Part shown: positions 43,136-51,130 of the stretch, piece by piece
Position numbering within the stretch: position 1 is the first letter of the stretch
How the letters are laid out: each line of letters begins with the position of its first letter
Origin: Microbacterium rhizomatis
GTDB taxonomy: Bacteria; Actinomycetota; Actinomycetes; Actinomycetales; Microbacteriaceae
Assembly: GCF_008710745.1 (NCBI RefSeq)
Contig: NZ_VYSA01000005.1
Span: forward strand, 173,573-237,572
Direction: 5' to 3'
DNA length: 64,000 nucleotides
The notes under the pieces: generated by a model
What the model was told of the DNA's origin: nothing
Seen by the model: only the letters and a program-made list of their open reading frames with translations
The model's database searches: none
Position numbers and translations under genes: made by a program

Positions 43136-43147
43136 TAGCCTGGCGGA
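43136..43147 (+). promoter_or_regulatory. Leaderless promoter of the DUF501 gene
   Basis: TAGCCT (43136-43141), six bases, then GTG at 43148, with no ribosome-binding site. It would allow separate transcription from eno-ftsB. Confidence 0.5.
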
Positions 43148-43666
43148 GTGACCACTCCGCCGTTCGCGCCCGTGACTGACGCCGACCTCGCCGTGCTGCG
43201 TGCACAGCTCGGGCGGCCCGCGCGGGGGGTGGTCGGCGTGGCGTCGCGATGCGTGTGCGGAAATCCGACGGTCGTGGCGACGGTTCCTCGCCTGCCCGAC
43301 GGGACGCCGTTTCCGACCTTCTACTACCTGACGCATCCTGCGGCGACCTCGGCGATGTCGGTGCTCGAAGCCGACCACATCATGAAGGAGCTGTCGGACC
43401 AGCTCGCGGAGGACCCTGAGATCGCCGAGGCGTACGCCCGTGCCCACGAGTCGTATCTTCGCGACCGTGCCCTGTTCGGCGAGGTCGCCGAGATCGAGGG
43501 CATCTCGGCGGGAGGCATGCCCACGAGGGTGAAATGCCTTCATGCGCTCGCCGCACACTCACTCGCCGCGGGTCCGGGTGTCAACCCGATCGGCGACCTG
43601 GCGCTCGCCCGCTCCACCTGGTCTGCGTCGCGCTGCGTCTGCGTCGAACCCGGGGTGGCGGGATGA
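43148..43666 (+). CDS. DUF501 family protein
   Basis: A 172-residue protein conserved in Actinobacteria next to ftsB (as Rv1025 beside Rv1024 in M. tuberculosis). Conserved features include the RCVCGNPTVVATVPRLPDG segment near residue 35, the TFYYLTHP box near 58 and TRVKCLHALAAHSLAAGPG near 125. Function unknown; the Cys and His positions could bind a metal. The stop overlaps the ATG of the following protease gene. Confidence 0.9.
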   Translation: MTTPPFAPVTDADLAVLRAQLGRPARGVVGVASRCVCGNPTVVATVPRLPDGTPFPTFYYLTHPAATSAMSVLEADHIMKELSDQLAEDPEIAEAYARAHESYLRDRALFGEVAEIEGISAGGMPTRVKCLHALAAHSLAAGPGVNPIGDLALARSTWSASRCVCVEPGVAG

Positions 43667-44988
43667 CGAGGGACCCCGCTCGAGCGGGCGCTGCGCTCGT
43701 CGCCATCGGAGTCGTTGCGGCGCTCCTGACCGGTGCGACCGCGGCGCCACCGACCGGTGGGGCGGCGGCCCCGGCATCCACGACCGCCGTCCGCACGACG
43801 GATGATCCGGTCCGCGAGGCCGAGTACTGGCTCGACGCCTACGGCGTCCGCAGCGCGTGGGCGACCAGCAAAGGCGCCGGTGTGCGGATCGCGATCATCG
43901 ACACCGGAATCGGGAGGGGCCCTGTCGAGTTCGACGGCGCCGTCGTCGGCGGGACCGACGTCTCGGGCACCGGTTCTGCGGACGGACGGACCCCCGTGGG
44001 TGCGGTCGACGCGAATCACGGCAGCTGGGTCGCCTCGCTCGCGGCCGGGCGCGGCACGGGGCCGGATGCGGGGATGATCGGTGTCGCCCCCGAGGCCGAA
44101 CTGCTGTCGATCTCGGTCGGGTTCGGGACGGCGGCGAAGGTGCCGTTCACGTCGCAGATCGCCGACGCGATGCGCTGGGCGGTGGATCACGGGGCGAAAG
44201 TGATCAATCTCTCGCTCACCACGAACACGCCCGACTGGGATCCGAGCTGGGACAGCGCGTTCCTGTACGCCTACGATCACGATGTCGTCGTCATCGCCGC
44301 GGCGGGAAACCGCGGGAGCGGCACCAACCGCGTCGGTGCCCCGGCGACGATCCCGGGTGTGCTGACCGTCGCGGGCGTGGATCGTCAGGGCAAGGCGAGC
44401 GTCGAGGCGTCCACGCAGGGCATCACGATCGGCGTCTCCGCGCCCAGCGAAAGCCTCATCGGCGTATCTGCCGACGGCAAGCTGGTGCAGTGGAACGGCA
44501 CCAGCGGCGCCGCCCCGATCGTTGCGGGGATCGCCGCACTGGTGCGGTCCGCGCATCCCGAGATGGACGCCAACAGCGTCATCAACCAGATCATCCGCAC
44601 GGCCAAGCCCGCCACAGGCGCGACGGCGGTACCCGACCCGCTCTACGGGTACGGACTCGTGGATGCTGCGACCGCCGTGAACGCGAGCATCCCGGCCGTG
44701 GCGACCAATCCGATGGGCAGCCTGCGCGACTGGATCCGGCTCTACCGCCGGGCGGAGGTGCAGCCCGCACCCGAACCGACCGTCGGGCCGGTGACGGTCG
44801 CGCCGCTCCCGAACGCCGATTCGGTGACGCGCCCGGGCTCGGCTCTCACGCCCTCGACCGAGACGTTGCTGTACGGGTCGCTGCCGCTCTTCGGGGTGAC
44901 CCTCACCGCTATACTGGTGGCGCTCGGCGTCACTGCTGCTGTCCGACGCGTCAGATCGGCCCGCGCTCCCCGCGGGCCGAGCCCATGA
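43663..44988 (+). CDS. Membrane-anchored subtilisin-like (S8) serine protease
   Basis: A 441-residue secreted protease of the mycosin-like layout: signal peptide (residues 8-27), S8 catalytic domain, and a C-terminal membrane helix near 405-425 with a basic cytoplasmic tail. The triad is Asp in RIAIIDTGIG, His in VDANHGSWVASLAAG and Ser in NGTSGAAPIVAGIAAL; the oxyanion Asn is in VIAAAGNRGSG. It overlaps DUF501 by 4 nt (ATGA). In mycobacteria ppx usually follows DUF501. No type VII secretion genes are visible here. Confidence 0.92.
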   Translation: MTRDPARAGAALVAIGVVAALLTGATAAPPTGGAAAPASTTAVRTTDDPVREAEYWLDAYGVRSAWATSKGAGVRIAIIDTGIGRGPVEFDGAVVGGTDVSGTGSADGRTPVGAVDANHGSWVASLAAGRGTGPDAGMIGVAPEAELLSISVGFGTAAKVPFTSQIADAMRWAVDHGAKVINLSLTTNTPDWDPSWDSAFLYAYDHDVVVIAAAGNRGSGTNRVGAPATIPGVLTVAGVDRQGKASVEASTQGITIGVSAPSESLIGVSADGKLVQWNGTSGAAPIVAGIAALVRSAHPEMDANSVINQIIRTAKPATGATAVPDPLYGYGLVDAATAVNASIPAVATNPMGSLRDWIRLYRRAEVQPAPEPTVGPVTVAPLPNADSVTRPGSALTPSTETLLYGSLPLFGVTLTAILVALGVTAAVRRVRSARAPRGPSP

Positions 44989-45010
44989 CCCGCAAGGAGA
45001 TCTCCCCATC

Positions 45011-46450
45011 GTGACAAGCAACGTCCCAAGCTCCGTCACCTCCGCACCCCGGATCCTGATCGTGGGTGGCGGTTACGCGGGTTTCTACACCGCATGGAAG
45101 CTCGAGAAGCTCCTCCGCAAGGGTGAGGCCGAGGTCACGATCGTCGACCCGCTTCCCTACATGACCTACCAGCCGTTCCTTCCCGAGGTCGCGGCCGGCT
45201 CCATCGAGGCGCGGCACTCCGTCGTCGCTCTTCGCCGTCACCTGAAGAAGACGACGGTCGTCGCGGCGAAGGTCACCGGCATCCGTCACGCAGACAAGAC
45301 CGCCACCATCACACCGATCGCGGGCGAGCCGTACGAGCTCCAGTACGACCAGATCGTCGTCACCGCGGGCGCTGTGTCGCGTACCTTCCCGATCCCGGGC
45401 ATCGCTGACAACGCGATCGGCCTCAAGACGATCGAAGAGGCCGTTGCCATCCGCGACCGCCTCATGTCGAACTTCGACAAGGCCTCGACCCTCCCTCCGG
45501 GTCCTGACCGCGATCGCCTCCTCACCGTCGTCGTCGTCGGCGGCGGATTCGCCGGCATCGAGGTGTTCGCCGAGCTGCGTTCCCTCGCGTCGTCGCTGGT
45601 CAAGAGCTACCCGCAGATCACGTTCGACGACACCCACTTCCACCTCGTCGAGGCCATGGGCCGGATCATGCCCGAGGTGTCGCTGAAGACGAGCGAGTGG
45701 GTGCTGAAGGATCTCGCCAAGCGTGGCGCCTTCGTGCACCTCGACACGCAGCTCACCGGTGCGGTGGACGGCAACGTCGAGCTGTCGACCGGCGAGGTCA
45801 TCCCGACCGATCTCATCATCTGGACGGCTGGCGTCATGGCCAACCCGACGGTCGTACGTGGTGGTGACCTTCCTGTCGAAGAGCGCGGCCGCATCCGCAC
45901 GCGCGCCGACCTGCGCGTCGGCACTGCCGAAGAGTTCGTCGAGGGCGCATGGGCTGCCGGCGACGTCTCGGCGGTGCCCGACCTGTCAGGTGGCGGAGTC
46001 GGCGGCTACTGCGTCCCGAATGCGCAGCATGCGGTGCGCCAGGCGAAGCTCCTCGCGAAGAACCTCATCGCGGTGCTCCGTGGCGAGGTACCCCGCGACT
46101 ACTTCCACAAGAACATGGGCGCGGTCGCGGGTCTCGGTCTCTACAACGGTGTCTTCCAGTCCGGCAACCTCGCGCTCAAGGGACTGATCGCCTGGTTCGC
46201 GCACCGCGGCTACCACGGTCTGGCGATGCCCTCGTGGGAGCGCAAGTGGCGCGTCATCTGGGGCTGGTGGAACAACTTCTGGCTCGGTCGCGACCTGGTG
46301 AACCTCGAGGCGGTCCAGAACCCGCGCTACGTCTTCGAGGAGTTCGCCGCTCGGCCCCGGCCGGCACAACCGGTCGAGGCCGCCGCGCCGAAGGCCGATG
46401 CGCCGGCGCCTTCGGCCGCACCTGCGCCCGCGAAGGTCGCCGCGGGCTGA
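45011..46450 (+). CDS. ndh: Type II NADH dehydrogenase
   Basis: A non-proton-pumping NADH:quinone oxidoreductase at the inner membrane face. The 479-residue flavoprotein has two Rossmann motifs, ILIVGGGYAGFYTAWKLEKL near residue 14 for FAD and VVVVGGGFAGIEVFAEL near 173 for NADH, the VTAGAVSRTFPIPG segment, and a C-terminal amphipathic region (WRVIWGWWNNFWLGRDLVNL) that binds the membrane. It ends with an Ala/Pro-rich tail of about 30 residues. GTG start with AAGGAGA upstream. Confidence 0.95.
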   Translation: MTSNVPSSVTSAPRILIVGGGYAGFYTAWKLEKLLRKGEAEVTIVDPLPYMTYQPFLPEVAAGSIEARHSVVALRRHLKKTTVVAAKVTGIRHADKTATITPIAGEPYELQYDQIVVTAGAVSRTFPIPGIADNAIGLKTIEEAVAIRDRLMSNFDKASTLPPGPDRDRLLTVVVVGGGFAGIEVFAELRSLASSLVKSYPQITFDDTHFHLVEAMGRIMPEVSLKTSEWVLKDLAKRGAFVHLDTQLTGAVDGNVELSTGEVIPTDLIIWTAGVMANPTVVRGGDLPVEERGRIRTRADLRVGTAEEFVEGAWAAGDVSAVPDLSGGGVGGYCVPNAQHAVRQAKLLAKNLIAVLRGEVPRDYFHKNMGAVAGLGLYNGVFQSGNLALKGLIAWFAHRGYHGLAMPSWERKWRVIWGWWNNFWLGRDLVNLEAVQNPRYVFEEFAARPRPAQPVEAAAPKADAPAPSAAPAPAKVAAG

Positions 46451-46504
46451 GCCTCGGTCGCGGCTAGTCTGAGGGCGGAGCCCCCGGCGCGCCCGGCGGA
46501 GCTC

Positions 46505-46578
46505 GCCCCCGTAGCCCAACCGGCAGAGGCAGGCGACTTAAAATCGCCCGAGTGTGGGTTCGAATCCCACCGGGGGTA
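46505..46578 (+). tRNA. tRNA with UAA anticodon (tRNA-Leu by anticodon), class I shape
   Basis: Acceptor GCCCCCG (46505-46511) pairs with CGGGGGT (46571-46577) with a terminal G-U; discriminator A at 46578; anticodon stem GGCGA/TCGCC with loop CTTAAAA gives anticodon TAA (reads UUA, Leu); T arm GTGGG-TTCGAAT-CCCAC. The variable region is only five bases (CGAGT), whereas bacterial tRNA-Leu normally has a long class II arm. CCA is not encoded. A TAGTCT box at 46465-46470 may be its -10 element. Confidence 0.85.
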
Positions 46579-46758
46579 CTGCCCCTGCATGATCACGCTT
46601 CCCACGCCCACCCGCCCCTATCCCGCCCAACCGGCCCCTTGCGAGCGCTACGCAGGGGGTGGGTGGGTAGAAAAGGGGCGGTTCGGCGGACCCCCTGCCG
46701 GATGCGGCATCCTTGAGGTGGCGTCATCGATTCGACGACGCATAAGATGTGGCGGTAC

Positions 46759-46811
46759 GGGGGACGCGCAATTTAGGCGCCTCGCAGGTGCAACTCCTGA
46801 GTCCTCCACCA
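46759..46811 (+). other. Compact three-way-junction structure, possible structured leader
   Basis: GGGGGAC (46759-46765) pairs with GTCCTCC (46801-46807) including one G-U, enclosing two hairpins with 7-nt loops: GCGC-AATTTAG-GCGC (46766-46780) and CAGG-TGCAACT-CCTG (46785-46799). The closing strand is followed by ACCA, giving a tRNA-like acceptor end, but there is no D arm and no U33. TAAGAT at 46743-46748 could start a transcript around 46755. I match it to no known RNA family. Confidence 0.35.
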
Positions 46812-46844
46812 TCGCTGGCGGTCAGCCGTCGTAGGCTGAGGTCC

Positions 46845-46874
46845 ATGTGTGCACATGCACCGGGGCAACGATGA
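46845..46874 (+). CDS. Leaderless nine-codon upstream ORF (MCAHAPGQR)
   Basis: TAGGCT (46832-46837) is followed by seven bases and an ATG at 46845 opening a nine-codon frame with one Cys and one His. Its TGA (46872-46874) overlaps the ATG of the aldolase gene at 46871. The geometry suggests a leaderless leader peptide translationally coupled to the main gene. A GTG at 46847, in frame with the aldolase, is an alternative explanation. Confidence 0.4.
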   Translation: MCAHAPGQR

Positions 46875-48106
46875 GCCTCGATCTTCTCCGCGCTTCGGCG
46901 ACGCCAGCCACGACACCGTGGACCGACCCCCTCGCGTACTGGCACGACATGACCGCCGCGGTCGCCCACCTGTCGGGTCCGGTCGCCGCGATCAACCTGC
47001 CGGCACTGCGCTACAACGCCCTCGACATGTCCGTACGAGCGAGCGGCGTCCCCATCCGCGTCGCCAGCAAGTCCGTCCGGGCGCGAGAGATCATAGACGC
47101 GACGCTCGCACTGCCGGGCTACAGCGGAATCCTGGCCTTCACGCTGCCGGAGGCGCTGTGGCTCGCCCAGACGCACGAAGACGTCGTACTCGGTTACCCG
47201 AGCGTGGATCGCGCCGCGATCGCGCGGCTCGCGGGTGACGCGGTCGCGGCCCAGCGCATCACGCTGATGGTCGACGACCTCGCTCAGCTCGACATCGTCG
47301 ACGCCGTGGTGGCACCCGCCCGCCGCGAAGTGATCCGGCTGGCGATCGACGCCGACGCATCGTGGCGCGCCCCCGGTCTCGGCCACATCGGTGTGCGCCG
47401 GTCGCCGGTGCACGATCCCGCCGAGGTCGCCGCCCTCGCGCGCGGCATCGCCGCGCGACCGGGCTTCCGACTCGTGGGCCTCATGATGTACGAAGCGCAG
47501 ATCGCCGGGCAGGGCGACGCGACCGGCTCGGGAGACGGGATGGTGCGCTGGATGCAGCGGCGCTCCGGTCTCGAGCTCCTCGCTCGCCGCGCGGCCATCG
47601 TCGCGGCGCTCCGCGACATCGCGCCCCTCGAGTTCGTCAACGGCGGCGGAACCGGTTCGCTCGAGCTGACGGCATCCGATCAGGCGGTCACCGAGATCAC
47701 GGCCGGCAGCGGGCTGCTCGCCGGGCACCTGTTCGACGGCTACCGGGCTTTCGACCTCGCCCCGGCGGCCGCCTTCGCGCTGGAGGTCGTGCGCAAGCCC
47801 ACCGACGACATCGCCACGGTGCTCGGCGGCGGCTGGATCGCCTCCGGGCCTCCTGTCGCGTCGCGCCAGCCTCTTCCGGTCTGGCCGCCGGGCTTGAAGA
47901 CCCTCGGGCGCGAGGGCGCCGGAGAGGTGCAGACTCCGCTGCAGGGCGCGTCGGCGCGGGGGCTGAAGGTGGGCGACAGGGTGTGGTTCCGCCACTCGAA
48001 GAGCGGCGAGCTCGCCGAGCGTGTCGACACGTACCAGCTCGTCGACGGTGATCGAGTCGTGGGTGCGGCCCCCACGTACCGGGGTGAAGGCAAGGCGTTC
48101 CTGTGA
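46871..48106 (+). CDS. PLP-dependent amino acid deaminase/aldolase (alanine racemase fold)
   Basis: A 411-residue fold-type III PLP enzyme resembling D-threonine aldolase and D-serine dehydratase. The PLP lysine is in PIRVASKSVRAREI near residue 65; FVNGGGTGSLELTASD near 257 is a phosphate-binding Gly-rich loop, and the metal-binding C-terminus contains TYQLVDGDRVVGAAPTYRGEGK. It probably acts on a D- or beta-hydroxy amino acid, but the exact reaction is not predictable. It overlaps the following lactone oxidase gene by 4 nt (GTGA), so the two are co-translated. Confidence 0.83.
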   Translation: MSLDLLRASATPATTPWTDPLAYWHDMTAAVAHLSGPVAAINLPALRYNALDMSVRASGVPIRVASKSVRAREIIDATLALPGYSGILAFTLPEALWLAQTHEDVVLGYPSVDRAAIARLAGDAVAAQRITLMVDDLAQLDIVDAVVAPARREVIRLAIDADASWRAPGLGHIGVRRSPVHDPAEVAALARGIAARPGFRLVGLMMYEAQIAGQGDATGSGDGMVRWMQRRSGLELLARRAAIVAALRDIAPLEFVNGGGTGSLELTASDQAVTEITAGSGLLAGHLFDGYRAFDLAPAAAFALEVVRKPTDDIATVLGGGWIASGPPVASRQPLPVWPPGLKTLGREGAGEVQTPLQGASARGLKVGDRVWFRHSKSGELAERVDTYQLVDGDRVVGAAPTYRGEGKAFL

Positions 48107-49416
48107 CGCGTCCGGGGGGAAAGTGGCAGAACTGGGGCCGCTCCGAATCCGTGCGCCCGCAGCGGGTCGAGTACCCCGCGAGCGTCGCGGCCGTGCAGCG
48201 CGCCGTCGAGGCTGCTGCACGCCGCGGCATGCGCATCAAGGCCGTCGGTGCCGGACACAGCTTCACGGGCATCGCGGTCGCCCCTGGGGTGCTCCTCGAG
48301 CTCGACGATCTCGCGGGACTGGTCGATGTCGACCTGGCGCGCAGCCGTGTGCGGCTCCTGGCGGGCACGCGTCTGCACCAGATCCCCGCCCTCCTCGCGC
48401 CGTACGGCCTCGCGATGCAGAATCTCGGCGACATCGATCGCCAGTCGATCGCGGGGGCGATCTCGACGGGCACGCACGGCACCGGCGCGGCGTTCGGCGG
48501 CATCGCGACCCAGATCGTCGGCGTGACGGTGGTTACCGCATCCGGCGAGCTCCTGACCGTCGGCGACGAGGAGAACGCTGACCTGCTTCCGGCGCTCGCC
48601 CTCGGCCTCGGAGCCCTCGGCATCCTCGTCGAGGTCACGATCCAGTGCGTTGCGCAGTTCGTGCTGCGCGCGGTGGAGCACCCCGAACCGCTCGACGAGG
48701 TGCTGGCGACGCTCGATGCCCGGGTCGCGGCATCCGATCACTTCGAGTTCTACTGGTTCCCGCACACCGACGTCGCACTCACCAAGACGAACACCCGCCT
48801 GCCCGCCAGCACTCCGCGCGAGCCTCTTCCGCGCGTCGGCAGATGGATCGACGAGTCGCTGCTCTCGAACGGCGTGTACCGCGTCGTGTGCGCCGCCGGC
48901 ACGGCCGCTCCCGGCATCGTCCCGCCGTTCTCGCGCCTCGCGGTCAGGCTCACGGGCGACCGTGAGTACTCCGAGGTCTCGACACGCGTGCTCACCCAGA
49001 GCCGCACCGTGCGTTTCCGCGAGATGGAGTACGCGCTTCCCGCCGAGAACGTCCGACCCGCGTTCGAGGCGATGCGCGCCCTCATCGATGCGCGCGGCTG
49101 GCGCATCTCCTTCCCCGTCGAGGTGCGTTTCGCCGCGGCCGACGACCTCTGGCTGTCGACCGCGCACGGCAGGGCGTCGGGGTACATCGCCGTCCACCGG
49201 TACTGGCGCGAAGACCCCACCGAGTACTTCGAGGCTGTCGAAGAGATCATGCTCTCGTTCGGGGGCCGGCCGCACTGGGGCAAGATGCACACCCTGGATG
49301 CTGCGACACTCCGCCAGCGCTATCCGAGGTTCGACGACTTCACCGCTCTCCGCGACCGGCTCGACCCGGACCGCTCATTCCAGAATCGCTACCTCGAGCG
49401 CGTCCTCGGTGAGTAA
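48103..49416 (+). CDS. D-arabinono-1,4-lactone oxidase family FAD oxidoreductase
   Basis: A 437-residue VAO-type flavoprotein oxidising a sugar lactone or alditol. The N-terminal FAD domain has RIKAVGAGHSFTGIAV near residue 44, GDIDRQSIAGAISTGTHGTG near 110 and the C-terminal ALO domain with the HWGK motif (GRPHWGKMHTLD) near 390, typical of the family. Like alditol oxidases it could produce H2O2. GTG start overlapping the aldolase stop. Confidence 0.9.
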   Translation: MTRPGGKWQNWGRSESVRPQRVEYPASVAAVQRAVEAAARRGMRIKAVGAGHSFTGIAVAPGVLLELDDLAGLVDVDLARSRVRLLAGTRLHQIPALLAPYGLAMQNLGDIDRQSIAGAISTGTHGTGAAFGGIATQIVGVTVVTASGELLTVGDEENADLLPALALGLGALGILVEVTIQCVAQFVLRAVEHPEPLDEVLATLDARVAASDHFEFYWFPHTDVALTKTNTRLPASTPREPLPRVGRWIDESLLSNGVYRVVCAAGTAAPGIVPPFSRLAVRLTGDREYSEVSTRVLTQSRTVRFREMEYALPAENVRPAFEAMRALIDARGWRISFPVEVRFAAADDLWLSTAHGRASGYIAVHRYWREDPTEYFEAVEEIMLSFGGRPHWGKMHTLDAATLRQRYPRFDDFTALRDRLDPDRSFQNRYLERVLGE

Positions 49417-49498
49417 CGGCTGGGAGTCATCCCTTCACCCTGGTCGATCCCGCCCCCGTGGCTAGGATGAGTACATAACTTGAACGGAGTCCAGACAA

Positions 49499-50068
49499 AT
49501 GTGGGAATGGCTGATCCCGGTTCTGATCGTTGTGGCGCTCCTCGTCATCGTCGGGATTTATCTGTGGGCGACGTACAACTCGCTCGTACAGCTGAACGTC
49601 CGCGTCGACGAGGCGTGGAGCGACATCACCGTTCAGCTCAAGCGACGAGCTGACCTGCTCCCGAACCTGATCGAGGCGGTCAAAGGCTATGCGGCGCACG
49701 AGAAAGCGGTGTTCGAGAACGTCACGCGCGCACGCGCCGAGACTCTGACGGCCGGCAGCCCCGCAGACGCGGGCGTGGCCGAGGGTCACATGCAGCAGGC
49801 GCTCAAGTCGCTCTTCGCCGTAGCCGAGGCCTATCCGCAGCTCCAGGCGAGTCAGAACTTCCTCCAGCTCCAGCAGTCGATCGTCGACACCGAAGACAAG
49901 ATCCAGGCCTCGCGACGCTTCTACAACGGCGGGGTGCGCGAGCTGAACACGAAGATCAAGGTGTTCCCGAACAACCTGTTCGCACGCAATCTCGGATTCC
50001 ACGAGCGCGAGTTCTTCGAGGTCGTGGACGGGGCCGCCATCAGCGAGCCGCCGCGCGTCCAGTTTTGA
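49499..50068 (+). CDS. lemA: LemA family protein
   Basis: A 189-residue membrane protein with a single N-terminal helix (residues 4-26) and a long helical-bundle domain. The conserved LVQLNVRVDEAWSDITVQLK and RRADLLPNLIEAVKGYA segments and the NTKIKVFPNNLFARNLGF box define LemA. The function is unsettled; it is often paired with M48 proteases, as here (htpX-like gene next). A TAGGAT box at 49463-49468 and GGAGT before the ATG support a transcript with a short leader. Confidence 0.95.
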   Translation: MWEWLIPVLIVVALLVIVGIYLWATYNSLVQLNVRVDEAWSDITVQLKRRADLLPNLIEAVKGYAAHEKAVFENVTRARAETLTAGSPADAGVAEGHMQQALKSLFAVAEAYPQLQASQNFLQLQQSIVDTEDKIQASRRFYNGGVRELNTKIKVFPNNLFARNLGFHEREFFEVVDGAAISEPPRVQF

Positions 50069-50092
50069 GTCGCGATGGATCGCGGCGAGCGC

Positions 50093-50180
50093 GTCTCGAC
50101 ACGCTCGCTGGGGCTCGCTCTCGGACAACCGGCCGGGTGACGGCGTCCGGCACGTAGCTGGCCTGCGAGCGTATCGAGAC
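50093..50180. repeat. Imperfect inverted-repeat element between lemA and htpX
   Basis: GTCTCGACACGCTCGC (50093-50108) is repeated in inverted orientation as GCGAGCGTATCGAGAC (50165-50180), 15 of 16 positions matching. The inside contains CTCGCT repeats. Similar GTCTCGATACGCTCGC ends are, from memory, common in intergenic DNA of Microbacteriaceae, so this is probably a small dispersed element. Confidence 0.6.
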
Positions 50181-50200
50181 CTGACGAGCGAGGTCGTGAG

Positions 50201-51091
50201 ATGTACAGCGCCATAGCGCGCAACAAGCGCAACACGTGGTTCATCCTGATCGCGTTCGTCGTGCTCCTTGGAGCGATCGGAGTGCTCGCCGGATGGCTCG
50301 CGGGCAACAACTGGTGGATCACCGCCTTCATCCTCATCTTCGCGGCGGGGTACGCGACCTTCCAGTACTTCTTCGCCGCGCGCGAGGCCATCGCGCTGTC
50401 CGGCGCGATGGAGGTGAGCAAAGCCGACGCCCCGCGGTACTACCGCCTCGTCGAGAACCTCTGCATCACCACCGGCACGCCGATGCCGAAGCTCTACGTC
50501 GTGGACGACCCTGCACCGAACGCGTTCGCCACGGGCCGCAAGCCGGAGGAAGCGGCGATCACCGTCACGACGGGGCTCTTCGAGCTGATGACCGATCGCG
50601 AGCTGGAGGGCGTGCTCGGCCACGAGCTCGGGCACATCCGCAACTACGACATCCGCGTCTCACTGATCGTCTTCGGCCTCGTCGTGGCGGTGGGGATCCT
50701 CGCCGACCTCATGCTGCGCATCGCGTTCTTCGGTGGCCGGGGGCGGAACAGCGGCAACGGGCAGGCGCAGCTGTTCCTGATGATCTTCGGAGTCGTCGCC
50801 GCCCTCGTGGCGCCCCTTCTCGCCGGTGCCGTGCAGGCCGCGATCTCGCGACAGCGGGAGTATCTGGCCGACGCGACGAGCGCGATGACGACGCGCGACC
50901 CCGAGGGGTTGTCGTCGGCGCTGGCCAAGCTCGGCGAGTTCGGCAAGCCGCTGCAGCGAGCCAACACCTCGATGGCTCACCTCTGGATCGCCGATCCGCT
51001 GCGCCCGAACGCTCTGGAGCGCATGTTCTCGACCCACCCGCCGATTCCCGACCGGATCGCCCGGCTCGAGAAGATGGGCGGCTCGTTCTGA
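50201..51091 (+). CDS. htpX: M48 family zinc metalloprotease (HtpX-like)
   Basis: A membrane protease that degrades damaged membrane proteins. The 296-residue protein has two N-terminal helices (about 14-34 and 40-60), the zinc motif GHELGHIRN near residue 148, two further helices and the third ligand Glu in ISRQREYLADATSAM. The last segment, MFSTHPPIPDRIARLEKM, is typical of HtpX. It lies downstream of lemA but is separated by a repeat element. Confidence 0.94.
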   Translation: MYSAIARNKRNTWFILIAFVVLLGAIGVLAGWLAGNNWWITAFILIFAAGYATFQYFFAAREAIALSGAMEVSKADAPRYYRLVENLCITTGTPMPKLYVVDDPAPNAFATGRKPEEAAITVTTGLFELMTDRELEGVLGHELGHIRNYDIRVSLIVFGLVVAVGILADLMLRIAFFGGRGRNSGNGQAQLFLMIFGVVAALVAPLLAGAVQAAISRQREYLADATSAMTTRDPEGLSSALAKLGEFGKPLQRANTSMAHLWIADPLRPNALERMFSTHPPIPDRIARLEKMGGSF

Positions 51092-51118
51092 CGTCGGACC
51101 GGCGTCGGCAGCCCGGGG

Positions 51119-51130
51119 TAGCGTCTGAGC
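51119..51130 (+). promoter_or_regulatory. Leaderless promoter of the first YcaQ-family gene
   Basis: TAGCGT (51119-51124), six bases, then ATG at 51131; no ribosome site. Confidence 0.45.

Noticed and set aside
43663..44988. Type VII secretion locus suggested by the mycosin-like protease
   Set aside because: No EccB/C/D/E, WXG100 or EspG-like genes occur nearby; only the protease is present.
46759..46811. Structure considered as a true tRNA gene because of its ACCA end
   Set aside because: Only 53 nt, no D arm, no U33 in the putative anticodon loop, and short hairpin stems.
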